Below, one piece after another: positions 43,772-53,523 of a stretch of 56,524 nucleotides of DNA. The notes under the pieces were generated by a model. It did no database searches. It worked only from the letters and a program-made list of their open reading frames with translations, and was not told the DNA's origin. Position 1 is the stretch's first letter. Each line of letters begins with the position of its first letter. Source of the stretch: Verrucomicrobiales bacterium (lineage in GTDB: Bacteria > Verrucomicrobiota > Verrucomicrobiia > Limisphaerales > UBA1096); assembly GCA_002684915.1 (NCBI GenBank), contig NYWG01000003.1, positions 41,965-98,488 of the forward strand. Reading direction: 5' to 3'. A program made the position numbers and the translations under genes.

Positions 43772-46700
43772 TTACTTACCGGGACTCCCTCCCACTTCCG
43801 AACTCGGTTTCCAATTAGTGGGATTATTAGCATTAACTGAAGGTTTGATTATTTGTAATGAGTGACCTTGAAGATCATCAATCATTGGCCATGGTGCTTG
43901 ATTATTATATTTAAATTTTAACACTTCTAATCCTTCAGCATTTTCAAGAGCTAACTTTTCTCCACTATTAGCCAAGCTACCATTATACCATCCGTATACA
44001 TCCAAACGTGGATAACGGCTAATAAAAGCTTCAGGATTACTATCACTTGCTAAAACAATTAATTGCCCAGGATCAAGTTTTGACTGAAGTTTAAAAATAA
44101 AGTTTACACCCTTCATCTTATACCAACTTAAATCAACCTCAGTCTGACTGATGTTCTTCAACTCAATGAACTCGTAATCACTTCCTCCAATAGGATTATA
44201 CATAACCTCATTGAACTTTACCGGAAATCCAAATTTATCCGGACTGAAAGAAGCCTCTGCAAGAGCACTCCATCGTCCATCTATCAGCGTACGCGCCTTA
44301 ACAATTGTATACCGTCTTAAGGCAATCTGATCTTCATATTTTTTTGCATTAGCCCCACTAGGGTCAGTGCTATCAATTGTGTAATAAATCGTACCCGACG
44401 GCGCTGTGATCGCTAGTTTAAATCCGGCCTTAATAATGCCGCCGTGCTGGCTAAAACTGGGAGCATTTAAAGACCGCTGTAAATCGATGCTAGCCATTTG
44501 TTCCATAACAATCTTTCGCCGCTGAGGAATCCAGACCTTCCCAATATATGGTCTCATATCAGGCAAAACATGTTTCATTTCATTTTTAAGCTCCTGGTGA
44601 CGAAGTGCTATATGCTCATCTGTAAACACTCCATCATTAAAGAAGTGCTTTTGAACTCGATCAGCAAAACGAAGCCGAAATTCTGAATTAGCAGAAAAAG
44701 ACTGAAATATGAGCGCAATATCAGCCCGACTAGCAAGTGCTCCTTGAGTAAGATTGTTCGATGTCACAACTCGCCGTTGCCGGCCAAGCATTTGTTTTCC
44801 ATCGGTCCCAAAGGACCTCTCTGCATCCCAAAGATAAAAGCGCCACTTGGCATCCGCACGTCGTTCGCGACCCGCACGCCAATTATTATAAGGCCAATCA
44901 TCCATATCGACGTAAATACAAAGCATAATATAATCGATGAAATTATTGAGATCGATTAACGAAACCGCTTTCTTGTAGTTTCTAGGAATAGTTAGATCGC
45001 GATTGATAGTAAGATTTTTAAAACGGTTCCACTCGATATCGTCACCCTCTCGAATCTCACCAAATTGCGCAATAAGATCCCATTCAGAACCACCACCATG
45101 CCGTGAACGCAAAAAGTTAATATCTATCCTCTCCGTAGGATTGTAATAGGCCTGGCTTTTACCATTAAGTAAAAGGTTCACAAGCATACCTCGGCTAGAA
45201 GCATGCCCAAGATCGCGGTACAATCTTCTACAAAGCTCGTCGCAAATAAACGGATTGATCGAGTCGTTCATACCTGCCCTGAGAACAATATGTTCAAACT
45301 CATCGATTGGCAGTTTAGAAAATAAAGGGTATTTCAAACGGCTCTCTCCATACTTACCGCGAAAATAAAGACGAAATGAATATTTGCTCCACGGCACTGG
45401 CTTATAGGGAGTATGTCTACCTCTAATGAAATCTCCTCCTTGAAGCCTAAATCCACTATCAACTTGAAAACCATCTCTACCATATTGAAATAAAAGTTCA
45501 GATGAAACTGGACGTTCCCAAGCAATGCCTCTCTTATTTGTATTACGCGGATCTATTTCTAGAATTCCAGTTTCTCCCCAAATATTTTTTTTATCCGTAA
45601 CAAGTGAAATAATAGGAAGCGAAGTAACAGCTTTTGAATCCCCCAGAACAAAGGTATGCGTAGCCGATCTGGAAGACCACGAACCCCGTCGAAATGTTGC
45701 AGCTCTAATAATAGTAGTATTGGTAATCGGTATTGGATTACTATACAATTGTCCATTAGTTGATGTTGGTAATGAGTAATCGGTTGTGTAGCGAATTTGG
45801 GCCTGATCTTCTTTTGTACTCAAAATAAGATCAAATGGCTCAATAAACACTCCTCTTTCCCGACTAAACTTAGGCTTGTTCAAAATATTCTTAAAACTGC
45901 CTGTTCCATTAACAGCACCGGGCGTTGGCTTAACGAAATACTCCCATTGATCAGTTCCCGAAAGACCATATGAAATATTACTGCGCTGCTCAGGATACTT
46001 TGGAGAAACTTTATCAATAACCTTTCGAGGTAATTCAGGACTAAAAATCCCTATATACCCACCACTACTCCCAAGCTTAAAATTAGTATGCATCGGTTTA
46101 CCAATAACCCGTCGATTTTTTCCTGATGCAAACACTACTAGAAAACTATTGGGCGCAATACTAATATCAGGAAATATCCACTTTCCAGGGATCTTCTTAT
46201 CATCTGACATTGACCAACCACTTAAATTAACAGCATTACGCCCCGAATTCACCAACTCGATCCAATCAACTGCCTGATTATCCTCATCCCTTATGTTGGA
46301 CTGATTGGAAGCCATGAATTCATTAATTACAACTACTCCAGGCCAATGATTCGGATCTACATTATAAGACCAATCTGAGCTAATAAAAGAATTTGGCTTA
46401 GCTGCTTTATCAATAATACCGATCTTATTTGACCAAGTAATTTTAACCGGACCGCGTTTAATTTTCTTAAATTCAACCTCCCAAGGTCCATCAGCAAAAC
46501 CAATTACACTTTTGGGAACTTGGCCATTAATAAGAATATCATCAGCTTCAAAATTCATCACAGGTTCATTAAAGAATAATCGTATTCGCTTAAGCTCACG
46601 AACAGTCATCCCTGGTCTAGGCAAAATATCAACCAGCTCGGGAGCAATATCATCAACCACGTGATAGCGGGCTAATTCATTAGATTCAGGTATGAATTTA

Positions 46701-47515
46701 TTTGGAGGTCGGCCAAAATCTTCAATCGCTTGTTCTATATCCCAAGACAAAACAAAATCACCATAGTCGGCCTCGGCGAAATTAAATGTCCAAGAAAGAC
46801 CCTCGCCATCGATAGATTGTGGCAATCGTCCGTTTAACTTGAGATTACTAAGATCGATATTTTTAACCGGTTCACTAAACTGCAATTGAACACTGTTTAA
46901 CTTTTGTATCCGACCTGATTCCGGCAAGAAACCACTCAATACTGGTGGCTTATTATCATTAAGTATCCCTATTAGCTCGGCATCGATCAAAAAGTCGCTA
47001 CTTGAAAGACTAAAATTGAATGCTTGAATCGCGATTTTATTAGTGCCGTTTTTCAAAAACGAACCAAGCTCTCCAATCTCAAACTGCTCGAATTTACCAG
47101 ACTCATGCGAATTCGAAGCTAACTTTGAAAGCGGTGTTCTTGGCGGATTCTGCGCAATAAGACGATGACCATTAATCCAAACTATGAAGCCATCATCGAA
47201 GTTGACCAATAAATCGAGTACACTGTATTTACTGACATCCTGAACCTCAAAATTTCTGCAAAGATAAACTACAGAATATAGCCTTGGCATATCGCTCAAC
47301 AATGTACCGGACAGTCCATCACCGTAACGAAATGGAGCATTGCCACTTGGCCAGTCTAAACTACTACAGTCCACAGTCAGCCAATCACCAGATGATTCGT
47401 TGCCCTTAAGATATTTCCAAGTTGAACCTCGCTCCAATAAAACCTCCGCATGACTAAAGGAAAACAGACTAGTCATTTCAAAGAATAAAATAAAAATAGA
47501 ACAAAGCCTGTTCAT
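43772..47515 (-). CDS. Exported CotH-kinase/lamin-tail domain protein
   Basis: A 1247-residue exported protein from ATG 47515 (signal MNRLCSIFILFFEMTSLFSFSHA). Domains in order: a galactose-binding/jelly-roll-like N-terminal region (SVVYLCRNFEVQD, LVNFDDGFIVWINGHRL), two Ig-like segments of the SbsA type (PPVLSGFLPESGRIQ, DIAPELVDILPRPGMTV), a lamin-tail domain (VVINEFMASNQSNIRDEDNQAVDWIELVNSG), a chitobiase-C-like beta segment (AQIRYTTDYSLPTSTNGQLYSNPI), the CotH atypical-kinase domain (VDSGFRLQGGDFIRG, YYNPTERIDINFLRSR, WDAERSFGTDG), a second chitobiase-C-like segment and a second lamin-tail domain (VKFNEVMYNPIGGSDYEFIEL). CotH kinases phosphorylate spore-coat proteins in Bacillus; the role in PVC bacteria is unknown, though surface display seems likely. 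Confidence 0.87.
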   Translation of the reverse strand: MNRLCSIFILFFEMTSLFSFSHAEVLLERGSTWKYLKGNESSGDWLTVDCSSLDWPSGNAPFRYGDGLSGTLLSDMPRLYSVVYLCRNFEVQDVSKYSVLDLLVNFDDGFIVWINGHRLIAQNPPRTPLSKLASNSHESGKFEQFEIGELGSFLKNGTNKIAIQAFNFSLSSSDFLIDAELIGILNDNKPPVLSGFLPESGRIQKLNSVQLQFSEPVKNIDLSNLKLNGRLPQSIDGEGLSWTFNFAEADYGDFVLSWDIEQAIEDFGRPPNKFIPESNELARYHVVDDIAPELVDILPRPGMTVRELKRIRLFFNEPVMNFEADDILINGQVPKSVIGFADGPWEVEFKKIKRGPVKITWSNKIGIIDKAAKPNSFISSDWSYNVDPNHWPGVVVINEFMASNQSNIRDEDNQAVDWIELVNSGRNAVNLSGWSMSDDKKIPGKWIFPDISIAPNSFLVVFASGKNRRVIGKPMHTNFKLGSSGGYIGIFSPELPRKVIDKVSPKYPEQRSNISYGLSGTDQWEYFVKPTPGAVNGTGSFKNILNKPKFSRERGVFIEPFDLILSTKEDQAQIRYTTDYSLPTSTNGQLYSNPIPITNTTIIRAATFRRGSWSSRSATHTFVLGDSKAVTSLPIISLVTDKKNIWGETGILEIDPRNTNKRGIAWERPVSSELLFQYGRDGFQVDSGFRLQGGDFIRGRHTPYKPVPWSKYSFRLYFRGKYGESRLKYPLFSKLPIDEFEHIVLRAGMNDSINPFICDELCRRLYRDLGHASSRGMLVNLLLNGKSQAYYNPTERIDINFLRSRHGGGSEWDLIAQFGEIREGDDIEWNRFKNLTINRDLTIPRNYKKAVSLIDLNNFIDYIMLCIYVDMDDWPYNNWRAGRERRADAKWRFYLWDAERSFGTDGKQMLGRQRRVVTSNNLTQGALASRADIALIFQSFSANSEFRLRFADRVQKHFFNDGVFTDEHIALRHQELKNEMKHVLPDMRPYIGKVWIPQRRKIVMEQMASIDLQRSLNAPSFSQHGGIIKAGFKLAITAPSGTIYYTIDSTDPSGANAKKYEDQIALRRYTIVKARTLIDGRWSALAEASFSPDKFGFPVKFNEVMYNPIGGSDYEFIELKNISQTEVDLSWYKMKGVNFIFKLQSKLDPGQLIVLASDSNPEAFISRYPRLDVYGWYNGSLANSGEKLALENAEGLEVLKFKYNNQAPWPMIDDLQGHSLQIIKPSVNANNPTNWKPSSEVGGSPGK

Positions 47516-47585
47516 TTTAATCAGGTAAAAACGCGAAAAGGTCATTCGATCACCTTCTAAATGAGCAACTGAAATTCAGAGTTAA

Positions 47586-48128
47586 CTAATTAGCAGAAGG
47601 ATTATTAGTAGAAGGAAGATTCACTGGGACTGGAGGCAATGGAAGCTCTAAATTCATCATATTTCGTATAGGCTCATATTTAGTTTCAGGAAGTTTGTCG
47701 GCCCAATCACCACGCTGCAACTCCTCACTCTGTGTCTGTTTAATATTAACTACAAAAAGAACGAATCCAGCGATACTAATAAATACAATCAGTGGCAGCC
47801 AGATGCTCCAATTGAGCCTAGATAGAAAAAGGGTTAACCCATCTAAAAATCCCTTTTTACCTGGAAGTGCGGGATCAGAAGCTAAAGATTTCGTACCACC
47901 CAACTCCTGGTTTAGTTGCACAATAAGCGCGTTATGATCAAGTTTAAGAAACCGACAGTACGTTCGGACAAAACCACGAATAAAAATTGGCGCATCAAAC
48001 TTACTAAAATCGCCTTCTTCGAGTGCAGTAACATGATCAGCACGAATCTTCAATTCGCCACCGACATCCTCCAAAGACTTACCCTGTGATTCACGGGCGT
48101 TCTTTAACTGCTGTCCAACGGATTGCAT
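47586..48128 (-). CDS. RodZ-like HTH membrane protein
   Basis: From ATG 48128 the protein is 180 residues: an N-terminal Xre-type HTH_25 domain (MQSVGQQLKNARESQGKSL to about residue 75, with FSKFDAPIFIRGFVRTYCRFL), a linker, one TM helix at about 107-127 (WSIWLPLIVFISIAGFVLFVV), and a short Pro/Asn-rich periplasmic tail. This is the layout of RodZ, which links MreB to the membrane, but the C-terminal DUF4115 beta domain of full-length RodZ is missing. It lies 70 bp upstream of the CotH gene in the same direction. A role in cell shape is an inference from the fold. Confidence 0.78.
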   Translation of the reverse strand: MQSVGQQLKNARESQGKSLEDVGGELKIRADHVTALEEGDFSKFDAPIFIRGFVRTYCRFLKLDHNALIVQLNQELGGTKSLASDPALPGKKGFLDGLTLFLSRLNWSIWLPLIVFISIAGFVLFVVNIKQTQSEELQRGDWADKLPETKYEPIRNMMNLELPLPPVPVNLPSTNNPSAN

Positions 48129-48209
48129 CCACACAAGTTCTAACGGGAAAAACGGCTCCAATCAATCCCCTAGAAACGTTTTTAATGTAACGTAAAAATA
48201 AACAAACAA

Positions 48210-49454
48210 TCAGTTTTTCCCTATGGCATAGAGGAATTCCTGCCGTTCATCCCCTGTAAAAGCCACCCGTAAATAAAGCCGATCCCCGCTTACTATAGGA
48301 GATGCGTAAACTTCATTGCCGAGTTGATTGGCTGCAATAAGTTTAAACTCATTGGGATTAGCTTCAAAAACAAAAGTTTTACCGGAGAGATTAGTGCCAT
48401 AAATACGATTCCCAACCATAACTGGGGAAGTATAAAATGTACCACCAAGCCGTTCCTTCCATTGTTCCTCACCAGACTTAGCGTTCCAGCAAATCGCAAA
48501 ACCAGCATCCATTGTAACATAAAGAAAATCATTTCGAATTAGCATTGATGGAACGTAAACACGGGCTGAATTCTTCCAAGCCACGCGCCCTGATCCATCG
48601 GCCACAATGGCAGCAGTATGATTTTTTGGCCAACCTCCACTCACAAATACATGTATTCCGTCCGTCACAAGCGTTGAAACACACTCCTGTGTTGAGCCAG
48701 CCACTTCCCATAATTTTTTCCCCGTCAAGGGATCAAGACTAGTGATTAATTCGCAACCACAAAATACCATCTGCTGTTTACCTGCCGAATCAATGACCAC
48801 AGGGGTAGTGTAATTGGGAATCTTTGGACGATCATGTCGCCAAATTTCACGACCAGTCTTTTTATCTAAACCACAAATAACTCCACCAATTTTCGTGTCA
48901 GCCTTAACCACGACAATGTTACCAAACACCATCGGTGAACTGCCGTATCCTTGGTGAACCTTATATTTACAAATCGGCTGCTGCCAAATCAGTTTACCAT
49001 CAAGGCTCAACGCCGAAGCATACGCCTGTAAACCTATAACAAAGTTAACATATAAACGTTCACCATCATGAATGACAGTTGTGCTAGCATGTGATGCGTG
49101 CTTATTTAGCCCTATTGCAAACTGACCTTCATGCACCTTTGTTTGCCATATTATTTTACCATCCATACTATTTAGACAAACAACTGACTGAAACATTTCA
49201 TCCTCATCCGCCGTAGCAAGATAGATACGATTTCCCACCAGCGTTGGCGTACTATGACCTCGCCCAGGAATAAACGTTTTCCAAACAATATTTTTTGTCT
49301 GACTCCATTTTGTCGGCAAACCATCAACAAGCTTAGCCTGCCCGTCAGAAGTCAAACCTCGCCAATTCGGCCAATCAGTTGGAGTAAACTGGCTTTCCGC
49401 AGACAAGCAGTTAAATAAACAAAATAAAATCAATAGAGAATAAGATCTATACAT
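48210..49454 (-). CDS. Exported PQQ-like beta-propeller protein
   Basis: A 414-residue protein with a signal peptide ending near CLSAESQ. The mature start DWPNWRGLTSDGQAKLVDGLP matches the opening of the propeller at 39.3 kb, and blade ends DGKIIWQTK, DGKLIWQQP, TGREIWRHD, TGKKLWEV and SGEEQWKE repeat through the body. The two proteins are paralogues with similar length. No haem motif. It is on the same strand as the RodZ-like gene 81 bp downstream. As with the paralogue, it is annotated by fold; binding of PQQ is not shown. Confidence 0.87.
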   Translation of the reverse strand: MYRSYSLLILFCLFNCLSAESQFTPTDWPNWRGLTSDGQAKLVDGLPTKWSQTKNIVWKTFIPGRGHSTPTLVGNRIYLATADEDEMFQSVVCLNSMDGKIIWQTKVHEGQFAIGLNKHASHASTTVIHDGERLYVNFVIGLQAYASALSLDGKLIWQQPICKYKVHQGYGSSPMVFGNIVVVKADTKIGGVICGLDKKTGREIWRHDRPKIPNYTTPVVIDSAGKQQMVFCGCELITSLDPLTGKKLWEVAGSTQECVSTLVTDGIHVFVSGGWPKNHTAAIVADGSGRVAWKNSARVYVPSMLIRNDFLYVTMDAGFAICWNAKSGEEQWKERLGGTFYTSPVMVGNRIYGTNLSGKTFVFEANPNEFKLIAANQLGNEVYASPIVSGDRLYLRVAFTGDERQEFLYAIGKN

Positions 49455-49539
49455 GATATGTTGCAGAGCACAGAAATCGTTGCTGAATCAACTTAGGCCG
49501 GCAAGACGAATTACCCAAATTAATAAAAGAGAATATTTC

Positions 49540-51180
49540 TTATTTGAAAAAAACTTCCCCCATTAGCCTTCCAAGCTGAATTACCCCAGCCGCATCAAGA
49601 ACAAGCTTCTTTTTTTGAGGAGGTAAACTGAACGCTTTTAAATGAATTAAGTTTGGGTCGTTTTTTGCTATTTTTTCAAAATCTGCCACAACATCAATAC
49701 GGTTGACACCTTTTTCATCCGTGGGCGACTGTTGACTAACATACCACTTAAGATCTGGCATTCTTAGGTCATCTCTACTTTTAGCAATGATATCCTGAAT
49801 TCGCTCAGCAGCCATTTTTCGGTAGGGATAAAACGACATATCGTTTTCGCTTAAATGATAAAATATACCCGCTAAACTCACTTGATGCCCCTTGGCCTTT
49901 AAGTCACTGACCGTTTCTTCAACAAACCTTATAAAGTCAGGATAAATATGACGAGATTTAGCCATGCTACCTTTAGGGGTCCAGTCGATAATTTGAGAAC
50001 CACTTTGGACAAACTTTCCAATGGCAACATTCGGCACATTATTGCTTACCAGTGATTGAGCAAAACTTAGTTCCGGCCCAAATGTATCATAAAAACCCAC
50101 TTGCCCAAGCGGCTCCCAATCAGTCGATTTCCTGTAACCACCACCAAGATTATATTTGTAGGCGATATTAGAGTTGTCCTTTAAAATATTGCCCTCACCC
50201 AACTTGACGGCATCCTGAATAAAAGCGCGTTCACCTTCCATATTGCGATGTCCAGCAAGAATGAAAAGATTAACTACTTCACCCTTTTTGTAAGGCCAGC
50301 TTTTAAGATTTCGAACTTGATTTTGTTTACGGCCAACCTCACGAAGGTAGGCATCAGCATAATTAATTCCATGTTGCAGTTGACCTAGCGTTCCATAGTG
50401 ATAATGCAACCCGACAGGCTCCCCAACCTCGACTCCAATATGAGACGTTGGAATATACTCTGCCAATAGATCCGTCTTGGTAACTTCTCGCTGCCCTTGA
50501 CTTATAGCGTACATCCGAGGGCGTAAATCCATCCCCCAAATTGTTTTCGTACACAATTCACCAATATAAAATTTTAGTTTCGGCGAGTTCAGATCGCTTC
50601 TCCATTTAGCAATAAAGTTTTTTAAATTATTTCCATAATTAGACATATAATTTTCCTCAAACATATCATTTTCCCCCTGATGCCACATAAAACCTTCGAT
50701 TCGGTAGCGAATACCATTACGATCCAATTCAGCAAGTGAATCACGGATCAATTTAAGAGCTAGCGGATACATTTTAAAACCAATCGGCTGCTCTGGATTC
50801 CAGTCACCACCAAGATGAGTTCCTCCAGCTGCACACTTGATAATTGCAATTGGATCTTTAACGGTTTCCGAAACTTTACGAGCAAAACTCAACTCTGGGC
50901 CAACGATATTATTTACTGGCTGTAAACCTACCCAGCCATTACTAGCGGTCTTATTCTCACGTCCAATTAGATAGGAAAATTTAATGTTTTTTTGAACCTT
51001 CTCAAGGCCAAGAAACGGCGGGAAATTTTTGATATCTTGAACCTTAGAATCAGACCCAACCATGTTAGATTGACCTGCAAAAATAAATACACGGAGAGTG
51101 GTATCCTCTTCTACCGTGTAGCCAATCGGAAGACAGAAAAGCATTAATGAGAAAAAAAGAATAATTGAAATTCTTATCAT
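49540..51180 (-). CDS. Tandem SASA-type carbohydrate acetylesterase, second domain degenerate
   Basis: A 546-residue exported protein made of two SGNH/SASA (CE6-like, sialate O-acetylesterase) domains. Domain 1 (about 28-285) has the intact nucleophile block FIFAGQSNMVGSDSK, the oxyanion CAAGGTHLGGDW, and the acid/histidine block FMWHQGENDMFEEN. Domain 2 (about 300-545) keeps the outline but reads LFILAGHRNMEGERAF, with Arg in place of the nucleophile Ser, and FYHLSENDMSFYP. Domain 2 is therefore probably a non-catalytic binding domain. Domain 1 should deacetylate sugars outside the cytoplasm. Neighbours on the same strand are an S9 peptidase and a PQQ-like propeller. Confidence 0.85.
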   Translation of the reverse strand: MIRISIILFFSLMLFCLPIGYTVEEDTTLRVFIFAGQSNMVGSDSKVQDIKNFPPFLGLEKVQKNIKFSYLIGRENKTASNGWVGLQPVNNIVGPELSFARKVSETVKDPIAIIKCAAGGTHLGGDWNPEQPIGFKMYPLALKLIRDSLAELDRNGIRYRIEGFMWHQGENDMFEENYMSNYGNNLKNFIAKWRSDLNSPKLKFYIGELCTKTIWGMDLRPRMYAISQGQREVTKTDLLAEYIPTSHIGVEVGEPVGLHYHYGTLGQLQHGINYADAYLREVGRKQNQVRNLKSWPYKKGEVVNLFILAGHRNMEGERAFIQDAVKLGEGNILKDNSNIAYKYNLGGGYRKSTDWEPLGQVGFYDTFGPELSFAQSLVSNNVPNVAIGKFVQSGSQIIDWTPKGSMAKSRHIYPDFIRFVEETVSDLKAKGHQVSLAGIFYHLSENDMSFYPYRKMAAERIQDIIAKSRDDLRMPDLKWYVSQQSPTDEKGVNRIDVVADFEKIAKNDPNLIHLKAFSLPPQKKKLVLDAAGVIQLGRLMGEVFFK

Positions 51181-51273
51181 AAAATATTCAACTTAGAGCA
51201 CAAAAAACTAAAGTACAATAATCTAAAATTTAATTTAACATAACGAAACACTTATCTTGAAATTATAAAATAA

Positions 51274-53409
51274 TCATTTAATGCGAGGTTCAACGCCAAG
51301 AAGGTGACGAACAAAAAAATCCATCCTCCTTCTGGCGGCGTACTTAGACTCTCCTACCCCATGACCCGCACCTGGCACCATTAGAAATTCAAAATCCTTG
51401 TCAGCTTTTATTAGTGCATCAACAACCTGATAAGTAGAAGAAGGATCAACATTGGTATCCAACTCTCCAACTGTTAACAAAAGCTTGCCTTCCAACCGAT
51501 GTGCATTGGTTACATTAGACTGTTCGTCGTAATGAGGCCCAACGGGATAATCCATCCACTGTTCATTCCACCACATTTTATCCATACGATTGTCGTGGCA
51601 ACCGCAGTCGGCGGCTGCGGCTTTATAAAAATCACCATGCCAAAGTAAGGCTGCCATAGCATTTTGCCCTCCAGCTGATCCCCCATAAATACCAACTCTT
51701 GAAATATCCATATATGGGTATTTCTTGGCCGCCTCTCTAATCCACTTCTTTCGATCAGGAAATCCAGCATCGTTGATATTTTTGTAAGCAAAATGTTGAA
51801 ATTCACGTCCCCGGTTTGAAGTGCCTTTACCGTCAATCTGAACTGTAATAAATCCCAATTCAGCCAATTCCTCCCTCCACATTCCATAACGAGATCGCCA
51901 GTTTTTTGGCACAAAAGAGCCATGCGGACCTGCATAAATCACCTCTACAACCGGATAGTTTTTATTAGGGTCAAAATTAATGGGACGACAAATGATGCCA
52001 TGAATATCGAACTTTCCATCTCTATCCTTAGTCACAAAACGCTCTGGTGCATTAAAACCAACGGCAAACAAATCAGCCGCATCTGATTGTTCTAACTCAC
52101 AAAGAAATGATCCATCTTCAGTATTTCGAAGCATATGACGCGGAGGCAAGTCAACTCGTGACCAGGTATCTATAAATACCGTTTTATCGGGGGAAAATCT
52201 TACAGAATGCGTACCGTCTCCTTCGGTCAACTTCAACAATTCGGTCCCATCAAAATTCACCCTATAGTAGTGGTAATAATACGGATCCACACCTGCTTCT
52301 CGACCAGAAGCTTTGAAGATGATCTCCCTTTTCTCTTTGTTAACCTCAACAATCTCTCTTACAACCCACTCGCCCTTTGTAATTTGAGATTTTACTTTTC
52401 CACTACGACCATCATAGAGATAAAGATGATTCCAGCCATCACGTTCAGAGCGCCAGATAATCTCTTCAATACCGTTTAAGTCCTTTCTGTACCCCTTTTG
52501 AAATACATTAACAAAAGTCTTAGCAGTCTCGTCTATCAGCGCACGCGTTTTTCCGGAAGGAATTTGAATTTCAATAACGCGGTGAGCTCCAAAACCACGC
52601 TCAATATGCTCAAAGATAAAAGCACTGGAATCTGGACGCCATATGGGTCTACGAGTTGAAAATGGATCCTTAACTAGTAATGCGTCAGGCGTAAATTGGC
52701 GACTATTCCAGCCTGCTAAAAACACGTGGACAGTCTGGGTAGGCATAGGGTCTCCCGGCTTACTATAACTTCGTTTGAAATGCTTTGGTTGAAGCTGATC
52801 ATCAGGCGCTGAATCTACATAATGAACCTCGCGAGTTTTAACTTCTCTTCGTTTCATGAGAGCAACGTATTTTGAGTCTGGCGACCAAAAAAAAGGCTGC
52901 TGATATGCCTCCTCTTTTACGCCATCTTTTGACAACTGAATATCTGCACCGTCCATGATATCGTGAACAAACAGATTATTATCCTTGATGAAGGCACGCC
53001 AACGACCATCAGGGGAAACCGGCCCACTCTTGCTAACATTGGATTTACTTTCGACTAAAACCCCAATGAGACTATCTCGTTTTTTTTCTAGCTGCTTCTT
53101 AGCCAGCTTAGCTGCCCTTGATTTGCGATGGTTTAAAGCTATATCAAATTTTTCCTTGTCAGAAAACGCACGACGTTTTCCCTTATGACCATTTACAAGC
53201 ACATACTCACGCACCCCGCGAACCTTAGTTTCGTACCAAAAATGGTGCCCTCCAAACCATTGAGGATTAATTGTCTCTTTGTAAACCTTTCCAGAAAAAA
53301 GCTGTCTTATTTTAGCTGAACGCTCGTAATCAGCCTTAGTCCCCTGACTAATCACTGAAACACAAGTAAACACAAATCCAACATATATAATAATTATTCG
53401 ATAAATCAT
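51274..53409 (-). CDS. S9-family (DPP IV-like) peptidase
   Basis: From ATG 53409 the protein is 711 residues with an N-terminal signal helix (MIYRIIIIYVGFVFTCVSVIS). Residues about 60-440 are the DPP IV N-terminal beta-propeller (SPDGRWRAFIKDNNLFV, FFWSPDSKYVALMKRRE). The catalytic alpha/beta-hydrolase domain is intact: nucleophile Ser578 in GIYGGSAGGQ, Asp651 in VGELDTNVD and His683 in VPGAGHGVG. It should cleave short peptides or dipeptides outside the cytoplasm. A pair of cysteines, DCGCHDNRMD, is notable near the active site. It is divergent from msrB, 114 bp apart. The track start at 53469 adds 20 residues before the signal helix. Confidence 0.93.
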   Translation of the reverse strand: MIYRIIIIYVGFVFTCVSVISQGTKADYERSAKIRQLFSGKVYKETINPQWFGGHHFWYETKVRGVREYVLVNGHKGKRRAFSDKEKFDIALNHRKSRAAKLAKKQLEKKRDSLIGVLVESKSNVSKSGPVSPDGRWRAFIKDNNLFVHDIMDGADIQLSKDGVKEEAYQQPFFWSPDSKYVALMKRREVKTREVHYVDSAPDDQLQPKHFKRSYSKPGDPMPTQTVHVFLAGWNSRQFTPDALLVKDPFSTRRPIWRPDSSAFIFEHIERGFGAHRVIEIQIPSGKTRALIDETAKTFVNVFQKGYRKDLNGIEEIIWRSERDGWNHLYLYDGRSGKVKSQITKGEWVVREIVEVNKEKREIIFKASGREAGVDPYYYHYYRVNFDGTELLKLTEGDGTHSVRFSPDKTVFIDTWSRVDLPPRHMLRNTEDGSFLCELEQSDAADLFAVGFNAPERFVTKDRDGKFDIHGIICRPINFDPNKNYPVVEVIYAGPHGSFVPKNWRSRYGMWREELAELGFITVQIDGKGTSNRGREFQHFAYKNINDAGFPDRKKWIREAAKKYPYMDISRVGIYGGSAGGQNAMAALLWHGDFYKAAAADCGCHDNRMDKMWWNEQWMDYPVGPHYDEQSNVTNAHRLEGKLLLTVGELDTNVDPSSTYQVVDALIKADKDFEFLMVPGAGHGVGESKYAARRRMDFFVRHLLGVEPRIK

Positions 53410-53523
53410 TTTTAATGTCACACCAATTAGGCTAAAAACTCCTAGCGCTTGATCAAAGCGAAAACGCATTTTTTAAGCGAATTTCCCTTGGGAAAAACAT
53501 ACAGATGTGCCTAGAATTTGTTT

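Noticed and set aside
48210-49454. Propeller as an active PQQ alcohol dehydrogenase
   Set aside because: It lacks the extra catalytic residues and haem domain of quinoprotein dehydrogenases; length is only 414 residues.
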